Origin: Ustulina deusta
Lineage: Eukaryota; Ascomycota; Sordariomycetes; Xylariales; Xylariaceae
Assembly: GCA_023159155.1 (NCBI GenBank)
Contig: JAJNNX010000001.1
Coordinates: 248,001-312,000 of the forward strand
DNA: 64,000 bases
Direction of reading: 5' to 3'
A model generated the notes under the pieces. That model made no database searches and was not told the origin of the DNA. It worked only from the letters and a program-made list of their open reading frames with translations. Positions 11,233 through 22,176 of this stretch are shown here, piece after piece; within the stretch, counting starts at the first letter, position 1, and the number at the start of each line of letters is the position of its first letter. The translations under genes and the position numbers were made by a program.

Positions 11233-11796
11233 TTACCATCCCTCCTTCAGAACACCCACCTGGGCTTGTGTGTCTTGTTCCTCAGCAGCCAATGAACCTT
11301 GATGCTCGTGGGCCACAGTACCTTCTACCATCTGGCAAAGTGGTAATAGTCCAATAGGACCCCTCGAATCTGCCGGCGTCTTGGTGAAGGGTAGTACAAA
11401 CTGAGAGCCATCGTCGTCGCGGACGCTACCCCAAACATAGGGAATGAGAAAGCTGTATTTCTCCATCAAACGCTTCAGCCTAATGGAAATCTTGTGCTGT
11501 TCCCGGAGTCTTTCGCAAGTATGGGGACCAAGGTTATTCAAATCTCTGATGAGGTTACACCATCGTTAAACGAGGTCTCTTCTTGGATTGAAGGGAGCCG
11601 TCTCACTCTGGGAATGGCTCATTGGATGTTGATTTGCAAAATGCTGCTGTAGGCCTAGGCCTGTATGAACCCATGCTTGTTTCAGAGCGTCCATGACGCA
11701 GCACACCTCATGCTCGGTGAATCTGGGACATTTTCCCGAGAATACCCATCCATATCTGTCAGAGGGGTTAGGTCCAGAGTTAATAGAGAGTCTCAT
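11233..11796 (-). pseudogene. hypothetical protein gene in two open segments
   Basis: Two minus-strand open segments (11566-11796, starting with a true ATG at 11796, then 11233-11541) have coding-like composition and read as a continuing protein. The 24-bp gap is too short for an intron, so a frameshift is likely. Residue stretches such as FLIPYVWGSVRDDDGSQF look like real protein, but I recognise no domain. The segment may have belonged to the same locus as the broken gene just upstream at 11822-12721. Confidence 0.4.
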
Positions 11797-11821
11797 CTAC
11801 AGCTAGGAAGCAGGTAGGTAT

Positions 11822-12721
11822 TTAGGGCTCAATAGAGCGGTCAATTGATTCCTGAACCTCCCAAATATCTAGGGGGGCAGCACCAATATATATACAGAAT
11901 ACTGATATATCCACTCCCATGGGGTAGTGTAATATATATCCCTGACAATATCGTAGCTTCAACTGCCTGGGTAGCACTGGGAAGAGACTGTAGTCAAGAT
12001 ACATCTGGAGTCGTCCCCAAAATACAGAATAGATCTGAGTCGTTTGAAGCGACCCGGCGTCTTGGAGAACCCCAAAGTACAGGCTATGCATTGTTCTTCG
12101 CAGCGCACTCAACGGCGATGTGTATCCATAGGGCATTGACCTGTCTCCAACTGGTCTGGTTCGGTGTGGAACAGTCAACTTATCATTCTCATCATCCGCG
12201 GGCTCATCACCCCTGCGAGCGGCCAAAAGTGATGGTATAGCAAACGAATCATAACGAAGCTTCTCGTTCGGCCATATGGAAGGTATGGAGTTGTGTTCCC
12301 GGATCTCGTCGTATTGATCGTCTTCAAGCAAATCGCTCAAACTGTCTGATTCGCATGAATCACTTTCCTCGTCCAGCAAGCTGTCATTTGATATAACTCC
12401 CGAGTTTCAAGTTGAATATAAGGTAATATGGGCGGGGACCAAAGGCACATTCCTTTGATAAATTCGTCCTGATGATGCTGTCTCGAGCTCTAGTAAGTAC
12501 TTATAGGGTTTTGGTGAAGCTGTCGAGTCCCAAGCAGCCGCAGAACTCGTTTTGTCTCGAGAGGCTCGGGTCCAGGACCTCCAGTGTTTGTATACCCACG
12601 TCGCGCCCAATCCCAATAGTAACGTCTGCGGAATACCAGCAAGAAATGCCGTCGTCTTTATTTGTATCGCTACATCGCGGAATACCCTCGACTGACGCTC
12701 CTCAGCCCGCCCAAAGAGCAA
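11822..12721 (-). pseudogene. hypothetical membrane-anchored protein interrupted by an in-frame stop
   Basis: One reading frame runs from 12721 to the TAA at 11822, interrupted only by a TGA at 12407-12409. The sequence continues sensibly after it (NSGVISND, then DEESDSCESDSLSDLL). The first part has a hydrophobic stretch (AFLAGIPQTLLLGLGATWV) followed by basic residues, then an acidic region, then a tyrosine-rich C-terminus. CGA-to-TGA would explain the stop. The gene's 3' end is duplicated in decayed form at 370-560. No family recognised; it could still be translated as two products or by readthrough. Confidence 0.5.
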
Positions 12722-14564
12722 AGTCCCGCCGGGCGTCGCGTCACGAAGACTTTATTGTGCATGAGATGCAGGAGAAGTGTTTTCAATCGGGCCGTAACAA
12801 ACGGTGACATCCTTTGAGGAACGCCGGTGAACTTGATGACGGATGGGGCTCCTCTACCTTTACGTCAGCTACTGTAGCACAAATTTGAGAAAGAAAGTGG
12901 GTGCTTGGGGCGAGATGGTGGTATAGCAGCCGGAGGTTCAGAAAATGAGGGATAAACAACCACTCGCGCATACCCGCAATTTATTTCAAATGTGACAATG
13001 GTGCAACTGTTTCGAAAGATGAAAGAATCTTTGCGTTTAAAGCCCCATTTTATACTTATTGACGATCGATCTTTCCGTCGGGAGTCGATTTGGAAGAATG
13101 AAAACAAACGCTGGGAAAAGCTATGTTCAACTTCTCCCGGTTCACGATGGACTCACAGCCAATCAAGGTAGTCATGTTGTTCGGCAAGGTCAATCACTTA
13201 GAGTTCTTGAATCATATGAAAGTCAGGGTACGGGTGCTGAAATACGAATACCTAGGCACACTCGATCCCTCACCGGACTCCAAGTGTAGTACATTTGGAA
13301 GAATCTATCTGGCCTTCCGAAACAGCCGCATTGAAGGTGTCATTCCAATGGCGCTACACCCAGAAGGTTTTCTTTATTTTATCTGTTTTATTACCTTACT
13401 ATTTGAACTTTATATAGTTAATACTTTATTGTATAGTTAGTTAGTTATTATTTTGAAGTATTATTTTAGCTACTAATTTATATTTATTTAACTATTCCCT
13501 TTTTTTAATACAATTATCGAGATAGACCATGTTGATCGTTTCTATTAAAAGCATTAGCATCCCGGGGAGAGTAGCTCGTCGTACAGAAATGTTGGGGGTA
13601 TGGCGAGTACGTGCATCGCGTCTTCGTTCCATCCCGGCAAAGATGTCGGTATACCTCTTGAATGTTGCTCTTATTCAGCCGCCAAGACCATTTACGGATG
13701 GCCTGCACATCGTCAAAGATTCGGGCGCCTATGCCTCCTAGGTCGCGTGCACTATCGTGCTTCTTGATTCGCTGAAAACGACGGCGGATTGTCGAGGAGA
13801 TTTGAAAGCTAGACAGACGTGACCCCCGGGCATTTGACAGGAACTCAGATACATGCAGATCTGCAGTCTCGGGGCTTTCGTCCCAATGCGTGGGTTGATG
13901 TTTCCCCGATCGCCCAGTTCCGCGCCAGGGACATGGTAAGGCCCGGCTGCTTCGCGAGATTCACTAGCCAGCGGAATGCAGTCCTGGCCCTTAGTAGATT
14001 CCTCCAGTCGATGGCTAGCTTCCTCAAGAGGGGCAAGGGGATATGGACTGGTGCGTAGGTGTTAGCGAAGCTACAGTGGCGAGAGAAGCATTGACTATAC
14101 GTAGTCATGATGATCATCCATTCTGAGCTAGATGCATAGATGAGGCTTTGCGCCAAAAATCTGTACAGCCACTGGAACACGGATAACTGCACGGTGGAAG
14201 ATGATCACTATCAACCTGGACGGTCCGGAGTAGGTAGTATAGGTAATAGGTAGCAGCTGATTGGCTGCATCAGCCATAACCCAGCCCTGCAGACCACAGC
14301 CACAACCCCACTAACAAGTAGGGATCCACATCCCTAGGCACACTAACAGAAAATACAGAACCACGGACGCGGGGTACACAGCGACATTGCAACAACACCG
14401 GAACTGCTTCCTCAATCCACGACGACGACCATCCTGCCTCCCTTGGACTTTACCATTGCCTTCCAGATTGTCCGAGTCGCCTGCGCACCGTTCCTATCCA
14501 GCGTCCGATTCATCTGTCATCGACCGCACAGCACGACGCCCTCGGGCCCCTCGCGACAGCCACT
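12722..14564. other. spacer with one doubtful ORF
   Basis: The only stretch of note is a plus-strand frame at 13123-13440 (105 codons) with a plausible middle (KVRVRVLKYEYLGTLDPSPD) but an AT-rich, clearly non-coding tail. It could be a gene fragment. The strip just before 14565 is the RLI1 promoter and leader. I see no other gene. Confidence 0.35.
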
Positions 14565-17144
14565 ATGGCCGACAAACTGACCCGGTATGTATGGGCCATG
14601 GGCGATAGACGTTTGCTTGGGTGCTGAATTATCGAACAGCGTCGCCATCGTCAGTAGCGACAAGTGCAAACCCAAGAAGTGCAAGCAGGAATGTCGCAAG
14701 TCGTGCCCTGTTGTGCGCAGTGGCAAACTATGCATCGAGGTCACTCCAGCTTCCCAGCTTGCTTTCATCTCGGAGTCGTTGTAAGTATATCCATGCCCAG
14801 GCCTGGTTCTAGTCATAGAGGCATCCAACCGGGGACAAGCGGCGTCCTCTCCGATTCGACCTGCCACTTGTGAGCGTCATAAACAGATTACTAAGACCTG
14901 AAGCCGTTAGGTGCGTGGGCTGTGGCATTTGCCCCAAGAAATGTCCTTTCGGGGCCATCAACATCATCAACCTGCCGACGAACTTGGATTCCATGGTCAC
15001 TCATCGATATGGAGCTAATACCTTCAAGCTTCACCGGTCAGCTAGCCTACATCTGCCCAACCCCGAGAAAATGTCTGACAATTACGCATAATAGTCTACC
15101 TACCCCCAGACCGGGCCAGGTCCTCGGCCTCGTCGGCACCAATGGTATCGGCAAGAGCACCGCGCTCAAGGTCCTCGCCGGCAAGCTTAAGCCCAACCTA
15201 GGACGACTAAACGAAGATGCTCCGGATTGGGCAGCTGTGATTCGCTACTTCCGCGGTTCCGAGCTGCAGACTTATTTCACGAAGCTGCTAGAGGACGACC
15301 TCCAAGCTGTCGTCAAACCACAATACGTAGACCAGATCCCCAAGGCGATTCGAGGCGCCGAGAAATCTGTAGGCGCCCTTTTCGACAAGCAAGCTGACGC
15401 CAGCATGGGGAACATGGATGCTGTTCTCGATGTCTTGGAGCTGAGACATCTCTACGACCGTGACGTTGCTCACCTTTCTGGCGGTGAGCTTCAGCGATTC
15501 GCTCTCGGCTTGGTCTGCGTTCAGCAAAAGGATATGTATGCCGGTCTCCACGACTCTCACCATAGGTGATGCTGATTGAACTCCCAGCTACCTCTTTGAC
15601 GAGCCTAGCTCATTCCTCGACATCAAACAAAGGCTCAAGGCCGCCTCCATGATTCGCTCGCTGAGCAAAGACAGTAACTACATTATTGTCGTTGAGCACG
15701 ACTTGAGTGTTCTTGACTACATCAGCGATTTTGTGTGCGTCCTGTACGGCAAACCAGGTGTCTACGGCGTTGTCACGCTCCCGTACTCAGTCCGCGAAGG
15801 CATCAACATCTTCCTCGACGGCTATATTCCAACCGAGAATCTTCGATTCCGTGAGGAGTCCCTCACGTTCAAGATGGCAGAAAGCGCCGACGAGTTCCTA
15901 TCCGAAAAGGTACGTCTTCCTTGACTGCTCCGTGCATTCGAATTATCACTATATGCTTTTCTGGGACATGCTGTTGACCATCTATAGTCTCGCGCATTCC
16001 ACTACCCTGCAATGGAGAAGAGCATGGGCGACTTCGAGGTAAGCTGGGATTCCCCACCTCCTTTTGTCAATGAACATGCCACTGATAGGGCTAAACTGGT
16101 CAGCTAAGGATCGACGCTGGTGACTTCACCGACTCGGAGATTATAGTCATGTTTGGCGAGAATGGCACAGGAAAAACTACTTTCTGCAAGATGCTAGCTG
16201 GCCTACTCAAACCAGATGGAGCTGCGAAGATGTGAGTAGAACAATGTAGATCCCGCCTGATGGTGGCTTATCCGATAATAGGCCCGAGATGTCGATCTCC
16301 ATGAAGCCACAAACAATCAACCCCCGCTTTGAGGGTACTGTTCGCCAACTTTTCTTTAAGAAGATTCGTACTGCCTTCCTCCTTCCGCAGTTTCAAACAG
16401 AAGTTGTGAAGCCTCTTCAGCTGGATAGCTTCATTGACCAAGAGGTCAAACTTCTCTCCGGTGGAGAACTCCAACGTGTGGCTATTGTACTGGCTCTCGG
16501 CAAGCCTGCGGACGTCTATGTTATCGATGAGCCGAGCGCGTGAGTCCCCGCTGTCATCTTATCTTGTGCTATGCTGGCCGGCCGTTGTCCTGTGCTGGAA
16601 AGACATTTCAGACGGTCATTGCTGACAGTTCATATGGCAGGTACTTGGACTCGGAGCAGCGTATTGTGGCCTCGAAAGTTATCAAGCGATGGATTATGAA
16701 CTCCAAAAAGACAGCTTTCGTCGTCGAACACGATTTCCTTATGTCCACTTACCTCGCTGATCGAGTCATCGTCTTCGATGGGCAGCCGGGCATCAAGGCC
16801 CATGCCAACAAGGCCGAGTCTCTCCTCACGGGATGCAACAAATTTCTCAAGGCCCTAGATGTGACATTTCGTGTACGCTGTATTCCCTTCACACTCTATC
16901 ACTACACATTTCTACTGTCCGCGGAGAACGCAAACGACAAGAAATGCTCGGGCGCTAACTTGGAGATCCGCAGCGTGATACTCAGAACTTCCGTCCCCGG
17001 ATCAACAAGATGGACTCTCAATTGGACCAGGAGCAGAAGCTGAGTGGCAACTACGTCAGTCAAATTCTTGCGTTGATGCACATTGGTACGGGATTTCTGA
17101 CACACTTTCAGTTCTTCTTAGAGGACGCAGCCAAAAGTAGTTGA
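14565..17144 (+). CDS. RLI1: ribosome-recycling ATPase RLI1 (ABCE1)
   Basis: Eleven exons: 14565-14584, 14640-14780, 14911-15036, 15095-15535, 15588-15909, 15988-16038, 16104-16231, 16282-16539, 16641-16872, 16974-17054 and 17112-17144. All introns are GT-AG and the frame holds throughout, giving 610 aa (yeast Rli1 608). The N-terminus carries two [4Fe-4S] motifs ([27 protein letters not shown]). Two ABC domains follow, with Walker [10 protein letters not shown] (about 110) and GENGTGKTT (about 385), signatures LSGGELQR twice, and Walker B ...FDEPSSFLD and ...IDEPSAYLD. ABCE1 splits post-termination ribosomes and acts in initiation; it is essential in yeast. Several usually invariant positions differ conservatively (for example [23 protein letters not shown]), so it may be a divergent second copy. 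It lies between two inverted transposons. Confidence 0.95.
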
Positions 17145-17669
17145 GAAGGGCATCCCGAAGAATCCCCCCCACGCGCGACATAACGACGCCACCGACACGA
17201 CCAGCACGCAACGAGCACGCCCGTCGTCTTTAGGCCAAAGCCTAGATGGGGACGGCGTCAGCGGTGAAGACGACTCGGATGACGATGATGATGAACGATG
17301 ATAATCAGGAACGCCTGGACGATCAGTTAAGACCATGGTCATGACATGTGCACATCTGCAACGTAACTAACTTTCGATTAGGCTGTTTGGTGCGGAACTA
17401 ATTGTCAGAGCCAGCGCACGAGGTCTCCGCCCCACCCCAGCCGGCTAACTTCCGGCCATGAAAATAGTCTGTTAGAGCCATTCCTGACTCTAAACTGGTG
17501 GAATTGAAGTTGAAAGCTGCCGTATAATTCATTGTATGAGAGTGTAGGACTTGACCACATTGGAATAAATTGAGTGTTCTTCGTAGAGTACCCAATACTG
17601 TTTCATCTTGCTGTAGTTGGGATAGTCAGTGAGTTAAAACGTTAACACTAAGTTCTAGAAGGGTACGGA
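17145..17669. other. 3' flank of RLI1, no gene recognised
   Basis: A GAT-rich stretch at 17260-17300 follows the stop. No supportable ORF. Confidence 0.4.
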
Positions 17670-18025
17670 CTTACCTATACAAGCCTGCGACCGGCAGCCA
17701 TATACCATATAGACCTACCTATATAGACTGACCTAGACATACATATAAACCTAGCTACACAGCCTGAGCTATACAGACCAAGCTACACGGGCCTAGCCGT
17801 ATAGACTTTCGACTAGCAGTTATATAGACCTACCTACATAACTAACAGGTAGCTATACAACTAACCTAGCTAGGTCTAGGTAGCTAAGTCTGTATAGCTC
17901 GGACTGTGTAGCTAGGTTTATATAAGTGGCTAGGGCTAGGGTGGTTTATAGCCCCTTAAAAACAAAGACTTCCTTGCCCCTGAATCCAAGCGACCTCTAG
18001 TATAAGGAATGCCTTGGTTTTTAGT
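17670..18025 (-). repeat. dispersed TATAGCT-rich repeat, copy 2 (inverted)
   Basis: Reverse-strand relative of 8815-9065. It shares the block ending CAAAGACTTCCTTGCCCCTGA (reverse complement of the GGGGCAAGGAA block) and GCCGTATAGACTTTCGACTAGC, a mutated version of the 23-bp hairpin arm of copy 1. The matching arm near 17690 is reduced to GCGACCGGCAG. Many CTATATAGAC units. Non-coding. Confidence 0.65.
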
Positions 18026-18709
18026 AAAAAAGGCACAATTAAGTGGAACATAAGTTTCCTTGCCTAGAAATTTCGCATAGAATTTTATATGACCTTAATA
18101 CACAAAACCTAACTCTTCTCACTAAGAAAAGCCCTGGCTATATTACAAATAAATTCACATGGCTATACTTGGCCATAGAGGCAATAAAGCCCATGGAAGC
18201 TACAGAAGCCCCAGAATCCTTTCCCCCTAAGGGGAAAGTATAATGTGTATCAAACCCGGGAGGAAAGCAGTAAAGTCCATATCGTATTTAGCTAGCAGTT
18301 ATATAGCTATTAATGTTAGATTTAGCATATAGCTAATTGTGGTGAGGTAAGCTAATAAGCCGTACATGGAAGGATTACTTAATTATATAAGCATTATAGC
18401 TTAGCAATATAGCTTAGTGAATGTAGCTAACTAGGTAGGTAGGGGCTTTTTATTAAAACCCTTATATATAAATACTGCATTTATTGCTAAAGCGCAGCTG
18501 AATCAACTTCCTGCCATCCTGCACAACAAACAGACACAGCTTTTGCCCTCCCCTATTGTCCTTAGTAATCACAATGACCACAATATCCACATTCTCTATC
18601 ACAGGCCGCGTAGTCTTTTTCGCCTTCATGGTCAGAGCTATCATAACTGTAATCGACACGGTCGTCATCATCAGAAGGCCACCATAGCTCCTTTTCGATC
18701 TGCGCTTAA
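18026..18709. other. AT-rich spacer, no gene recognised
   Basis: Contains a 66-codon plus-strand frame (18043-18243) without recognisable features and more TATAGCT-like AT-rich sequence. Nothing supportable. Confidence 0.35.
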
Positions 18710-19318
18710 TCAGCCTAAGGGTTTCTCATAAATAAGGTAAATCTCGACGCCAATAAGTACCTTCTCATTTTCACCTCCACCGAAGCTTCGATTGTCCCCA
18801 TCAGCTTGTTTCTGACCGAGTCTTTCATCCTTGCGCCGACAATGCTCGAGGAGTTCCTTGCTAGGACCAGACGTAAACATCCGCAAGATACTATCACCGT
18901 ACATGGTTACCCAAGGCAGATTATGTCCTTGGTCAAGCACTGTCTTGACTATGTGTTGCAATTTGCCTCTGCCTGTCGGGAACTGTGCCTCGTGTGTGCT
19001 AACATAATGCATGGCCGGACGTATCAGTTCCTCGTTGTCGGCAAGATCAACTGAGAGCGTCGTGGGGCCATCAACGAAGAGGCAATCAGTGAAGAAGACA
19101 AGAAGATTCGAGATGGACAATTCAGTCTCCCAGAGACTTTCTAAGTCGAGATCAAGGCCAAGCTCCGCATCAGCTCGATCGAGACACAGGAGGGAGACAA
19201 GACTGCTTGGGCCGAGCTTTTGTTCAACCTTGGGAAGTAGGAATCGAAGAATCCCTTTCAGGTTTGAACTGTTTGGATCGCTAGGGTATGGCCGCTCCGT
19301 AATTACTGTTTCCTGCAC
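18710..19318 (-). CDS. hypothetical protein, partial
   Basis: About 200 codons open on the minus strand with coding-like composition (leucine-rich helices such as LKGILRFLLPKVEQKLG and ELSISNLLVFFTDCLF). There is no ATG at the 5' side of the open stretch; the frame begins just after a TGA near 19367, so an upstream exon or a lost start is likely. I do not recognise the family. No membrane segment or signal peptide is evident; the protein looks soluble and alpha-helical. Confidence 0.45.
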   Translation of the reverse strand: MQETVITERPYPSDPNSSNLKGILRFLLPKVEQKLGPSSLVSLLCLDRADAELGLDLDLESLWETELSISNLLVFFTDCLFVDGPTTLSVDLADNEELIRPAMHYVSTHEAQFPTGRGKLQHIVKTVLDQGHNLPWVTMYGDSILRMFTSGPSKELLEHCRRKDERLGQKQADGDNRSFGGGENEKVLIGVEIYLIYEKPLG

Positions 19319-19937
19319 CTCCTGCTCCGGGTCAGGTTCACTTCGAAATATTTGTCGTGGATGTCACATCTGAAGTTCTTAAACCTATAGAAGCGAGCTT
19401 AGAAGTATGAGCAGAAGCGGGAGTCGTTTTTGGTCCTACGAGTTAAGCTTTTCGAAGTTCCCTTCTAAAAGACCGTCTTCTGTTGTTTCAAGGAATTCCG
19501 AACCATCTTTCGTTGGAATAAAATATCTGATCGACTCCTGTGGCCCATAATTAATCTGTCGTACGAGCTGAACTGCGTATGTGCACCGCTCGTCGAGGGG
19601 TCAGGGCCAGGGATTGCAGAGGTTGTCTGACGGTGCGCCCAATGAGTAAACGCTGTAAACTTGGATTCATGGTCGAGCTTGCCCAGTTTGGTTGGTTTGG
19701 TCAAGGGGCAGCAAAAGATAAGTGCGGACATGTTGCAATCTCTCGTCAGATAAACTGCAAAGCTGGATGTTGATATGAAGGAAGGCTGACGCGCGGAGGA
19801 TTAAATCGTTACAGCGGGAAAGAGGAAATGCTGCGTCTCATACTTCTCCAGATGTGAGCAAAACATTATCTGCGCTCTCGATCCAACAGTCTTCTCGCCA
19901 CGAAGGATGTGGCTTGGCTGCCTTGTACAATGTCTTA
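19319..19937. other. spacer before transposon copy 2
   Basis: Short frames on both strands (for example minus 19465-19731) without recognisable features. Confidence 0.35.
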
Positions 19938-19979
19938 AGCTAACACCCCCCCTTGCGAACCACCCCATCGCGACCCAGC
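19938..19979. repeat. left 42-bp terminal inverted repeat of transposon copy 2
   Basis: Identical to the left terminus of copy 1 and reverse complement of 21999-22040. Confidence 0.88.
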
Positions 19980-21585
19980 CACCAAAATAGCCACCCACCA
20001 ACTTTCGAAGCCATTATTCATAGCACAACATAGTATTTATAGCTAACCTTAGTGTTTTTATTGAATATTAAAACGTTCTGACTTTAATTATATTTTTAGT
20101 TTTTATTTTTTTGCTTCTGGTACGTCTTTGTTTTAGCTTTATTTATATATAGTATTTGCTGTTATAATTTTTGTTTGATTTGCTATATATAGGTTATATA
20201 AATAAAACGATAACTAGGTAGCAATTTGACTGATTTATGCTTTGATATAGTTTTTTTAGCTAGTTTAGCTTTTAATAGTTTAACGTGTGCTTTTAAAATT
20301 GTAATTTTTTTGGCTTTTTAATTAAAGGTTTTGCTAGCTTTTATAAAAAATAGCCTTTGCGGTAGGTTATTGAAGGAAAAGTAGTACCTAGCTAATTTCT
20401 AAGTTGTATATTATAAATTTTAGCTTTTTATAAGTGTTGTAATTTTTATTTGGCCTGGTTTAAACTAATATTTAAATGTTTTAGATCGATTAATTAATAT
20501 AAATATTAGTTAAACTTTATAAGCAATATTTTTTAGCTATATTTTAGCTATTGCTTATATTTTTTAATAGTTTTTAGTAATAAAATAATATTGCAAGCTT
20601 GTTTATATATTATAATTATGTTTTTTTTTAAAAATATAATATTAAAGCAGCTTTTAAATATTTTTTTAACTTTATTTTTAAGCTTTTTTTTTAATAAACT
20701 AAAAATTCTAACATTTAACGTTTATATAATATAGCTATAGTATAGTTTATAAAAAACAAGCTATATTTTATTTAAAAAATAAAGCTATAAAAAGTTATTA
20801 TATATTAGTACAACTTATATATTACTAAAATAGCTTTAAATAAATAGAATAAAAATATTAATAAGCTAATCGATAGTAATAGAGTTATAGGTTTATTTAT
20901 TAAGCAAAGTTTTAAACTGTTAGTTTTTAAATAAACTATAATTTATATCTAGAAACTATTAATTCTAAATATTAACTTTTTTAAAAATAAGCAATAGCAG
21001 TAAAGCAACATTTCTACCGCTAATATACTTAAAAAACATTATTTATTTGCCTTTTTTAATATTTTTTTTTAAAGCTATACGTATTAAAGCTTTATAAACA
21101 ATTTAATAACTTTTTTTTATGCTTTAGCTAATACTTATTTTATTAGTATTAAAAAATTGTTTTAAAAATATATTTACTAATTTAAAAGCTTTAAAATATT
21201 CAAAAAATAGTTTGATATTAGCTATAGTTGCTTTATTAACGTACAAATAGCTAATAAATGTTAATCTGGCAGTTTTTAGCTCAAGATTACAAAAAAAAAA
21301 ACATATATGCTATAACTTTCTAAGTATTCTAGGGTTTTTAAAAATTAATAGTATATGTTTAGCTATATACTTAAATTTAACTATTAAAAACGCAAAGCTT
21401 AGCTTGGCCTGACTTATAGCCTAATTAGCTAGTTTGGTTTTAAGACATATAGATAAGATCTAAAAGTATTAATATAACTGTTTTTTGGTTGGAATGCCAT
21501 TGAGGCGGCAGCGTATATATAACCAGTTAATACCCTATTAAATAGCTGTTTGTTTTTGCGAAGTACTAAGTTGAGCAGTACGAAC

Positions 21586-21833
21586 TGTCAGATTTAGCAC
21601 TAGCGATCTTGCCACGTATTGCCCGCAGAAGGTCTGTTGTATTGTTATTGTTGTAGGTCTGTATAGGTATATTTTACACCCTACATACATATATATCCCT
21701 CATACAGTTAGGTGTAGATCCACTCATTCAGCCATATAACGCTCTATTTGCTAAGGGCATACCCCTTATAAGGGCACCTCTCACTAGCCACTATGTGGCT
21801 CACATCACCACCTAGCCACCACTTAATCCGACA
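21586..21833. mobile_element. solo LTR of an LTR retrotransposon nested in transposon copy 2
   Basis: 248 bp beginning TGTCAGATTTAG and ending ...TTAATCCGACA, giving the TG...CA ends and short imperfect terminal inversion typical of LTRs. It is flanked by a 5-bp direct repeat CGAAC (21581-21585 and 21834-21838), the usual LTR-integrase target duplication. The homologous site in transposon copy 1 has no insert, which confirms an insertion. No internal retrotransposon sequence remains, so it is a solo LTR left by LTR-LTR recombination. Confidence 0.75.
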
Positions 21834-21998
21834 CGAACTGCAGCCGCTGTACGTTGTTAGTCGCTATATAAAAGCATTACAATAAAGAGGAGTTAATTCT
21901 AAAGAAAATAAGGGTAAAAAGAGAACATGAGAACTGAACGCGGTTGCGTTATTTAATAATTTTTAATTGAGGTGGTTGGGGTTAGTAGCGCGTTTTTA

Positions 21999-22040
21999 GC
22001 TGGGTCGCGATGGGGTGGTTCGCAAGGGGGGGTGTTAGCT
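21999..22040. repeat. right 42-bp terminal inverted repeat of transposon copy 2
   Basis: Ends GGGGGGGTGTTAGCT followed by TA. Confidence 0.88.
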
Positions 22041-22176
22041 TATCGAGAGTATTCCAGCCAACAATTTTGAGTCACGGCACGTAAAAATCCTCGCCAGCCT
22101 CTTTTTCTCCCGCTTGAAGATACCGCTAGTTGAGATTCGCATTATCAGCGTACCGAACCGCAACACGCACTGCCAA

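Larger units (their letters stand above)
19938..22040. mobile_element. Tc1/mariner-type (Fot1/pogo-like) DNA transposon, copy 2, inverted
   Basis: 2103 bp with the same perfect 42-bp terminal inverted repeats as 9155-11042 and TA at 19936-19937 and 22041-22042. Internal sequence is the reverse complement of copy 1: for example the right end reads TTATTTAATAATTTTTAATT then GAGGTGGTTGGGG, which in copy 1 stands reversed just after the left terminus. It is less decayed than copy 1 (more C and G kept around 21480-21530) and longer because it holds an inserted solo LTR at 21586-21833. No transposase frame survives. Confidence 0.88.

Noticed and set aside
8815..22040. One large inverted duplication joining both repeat families
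   Set aside because: The order of the two families is not mirrored (repeat then transposon on both sides), so independent insertions explain it better.
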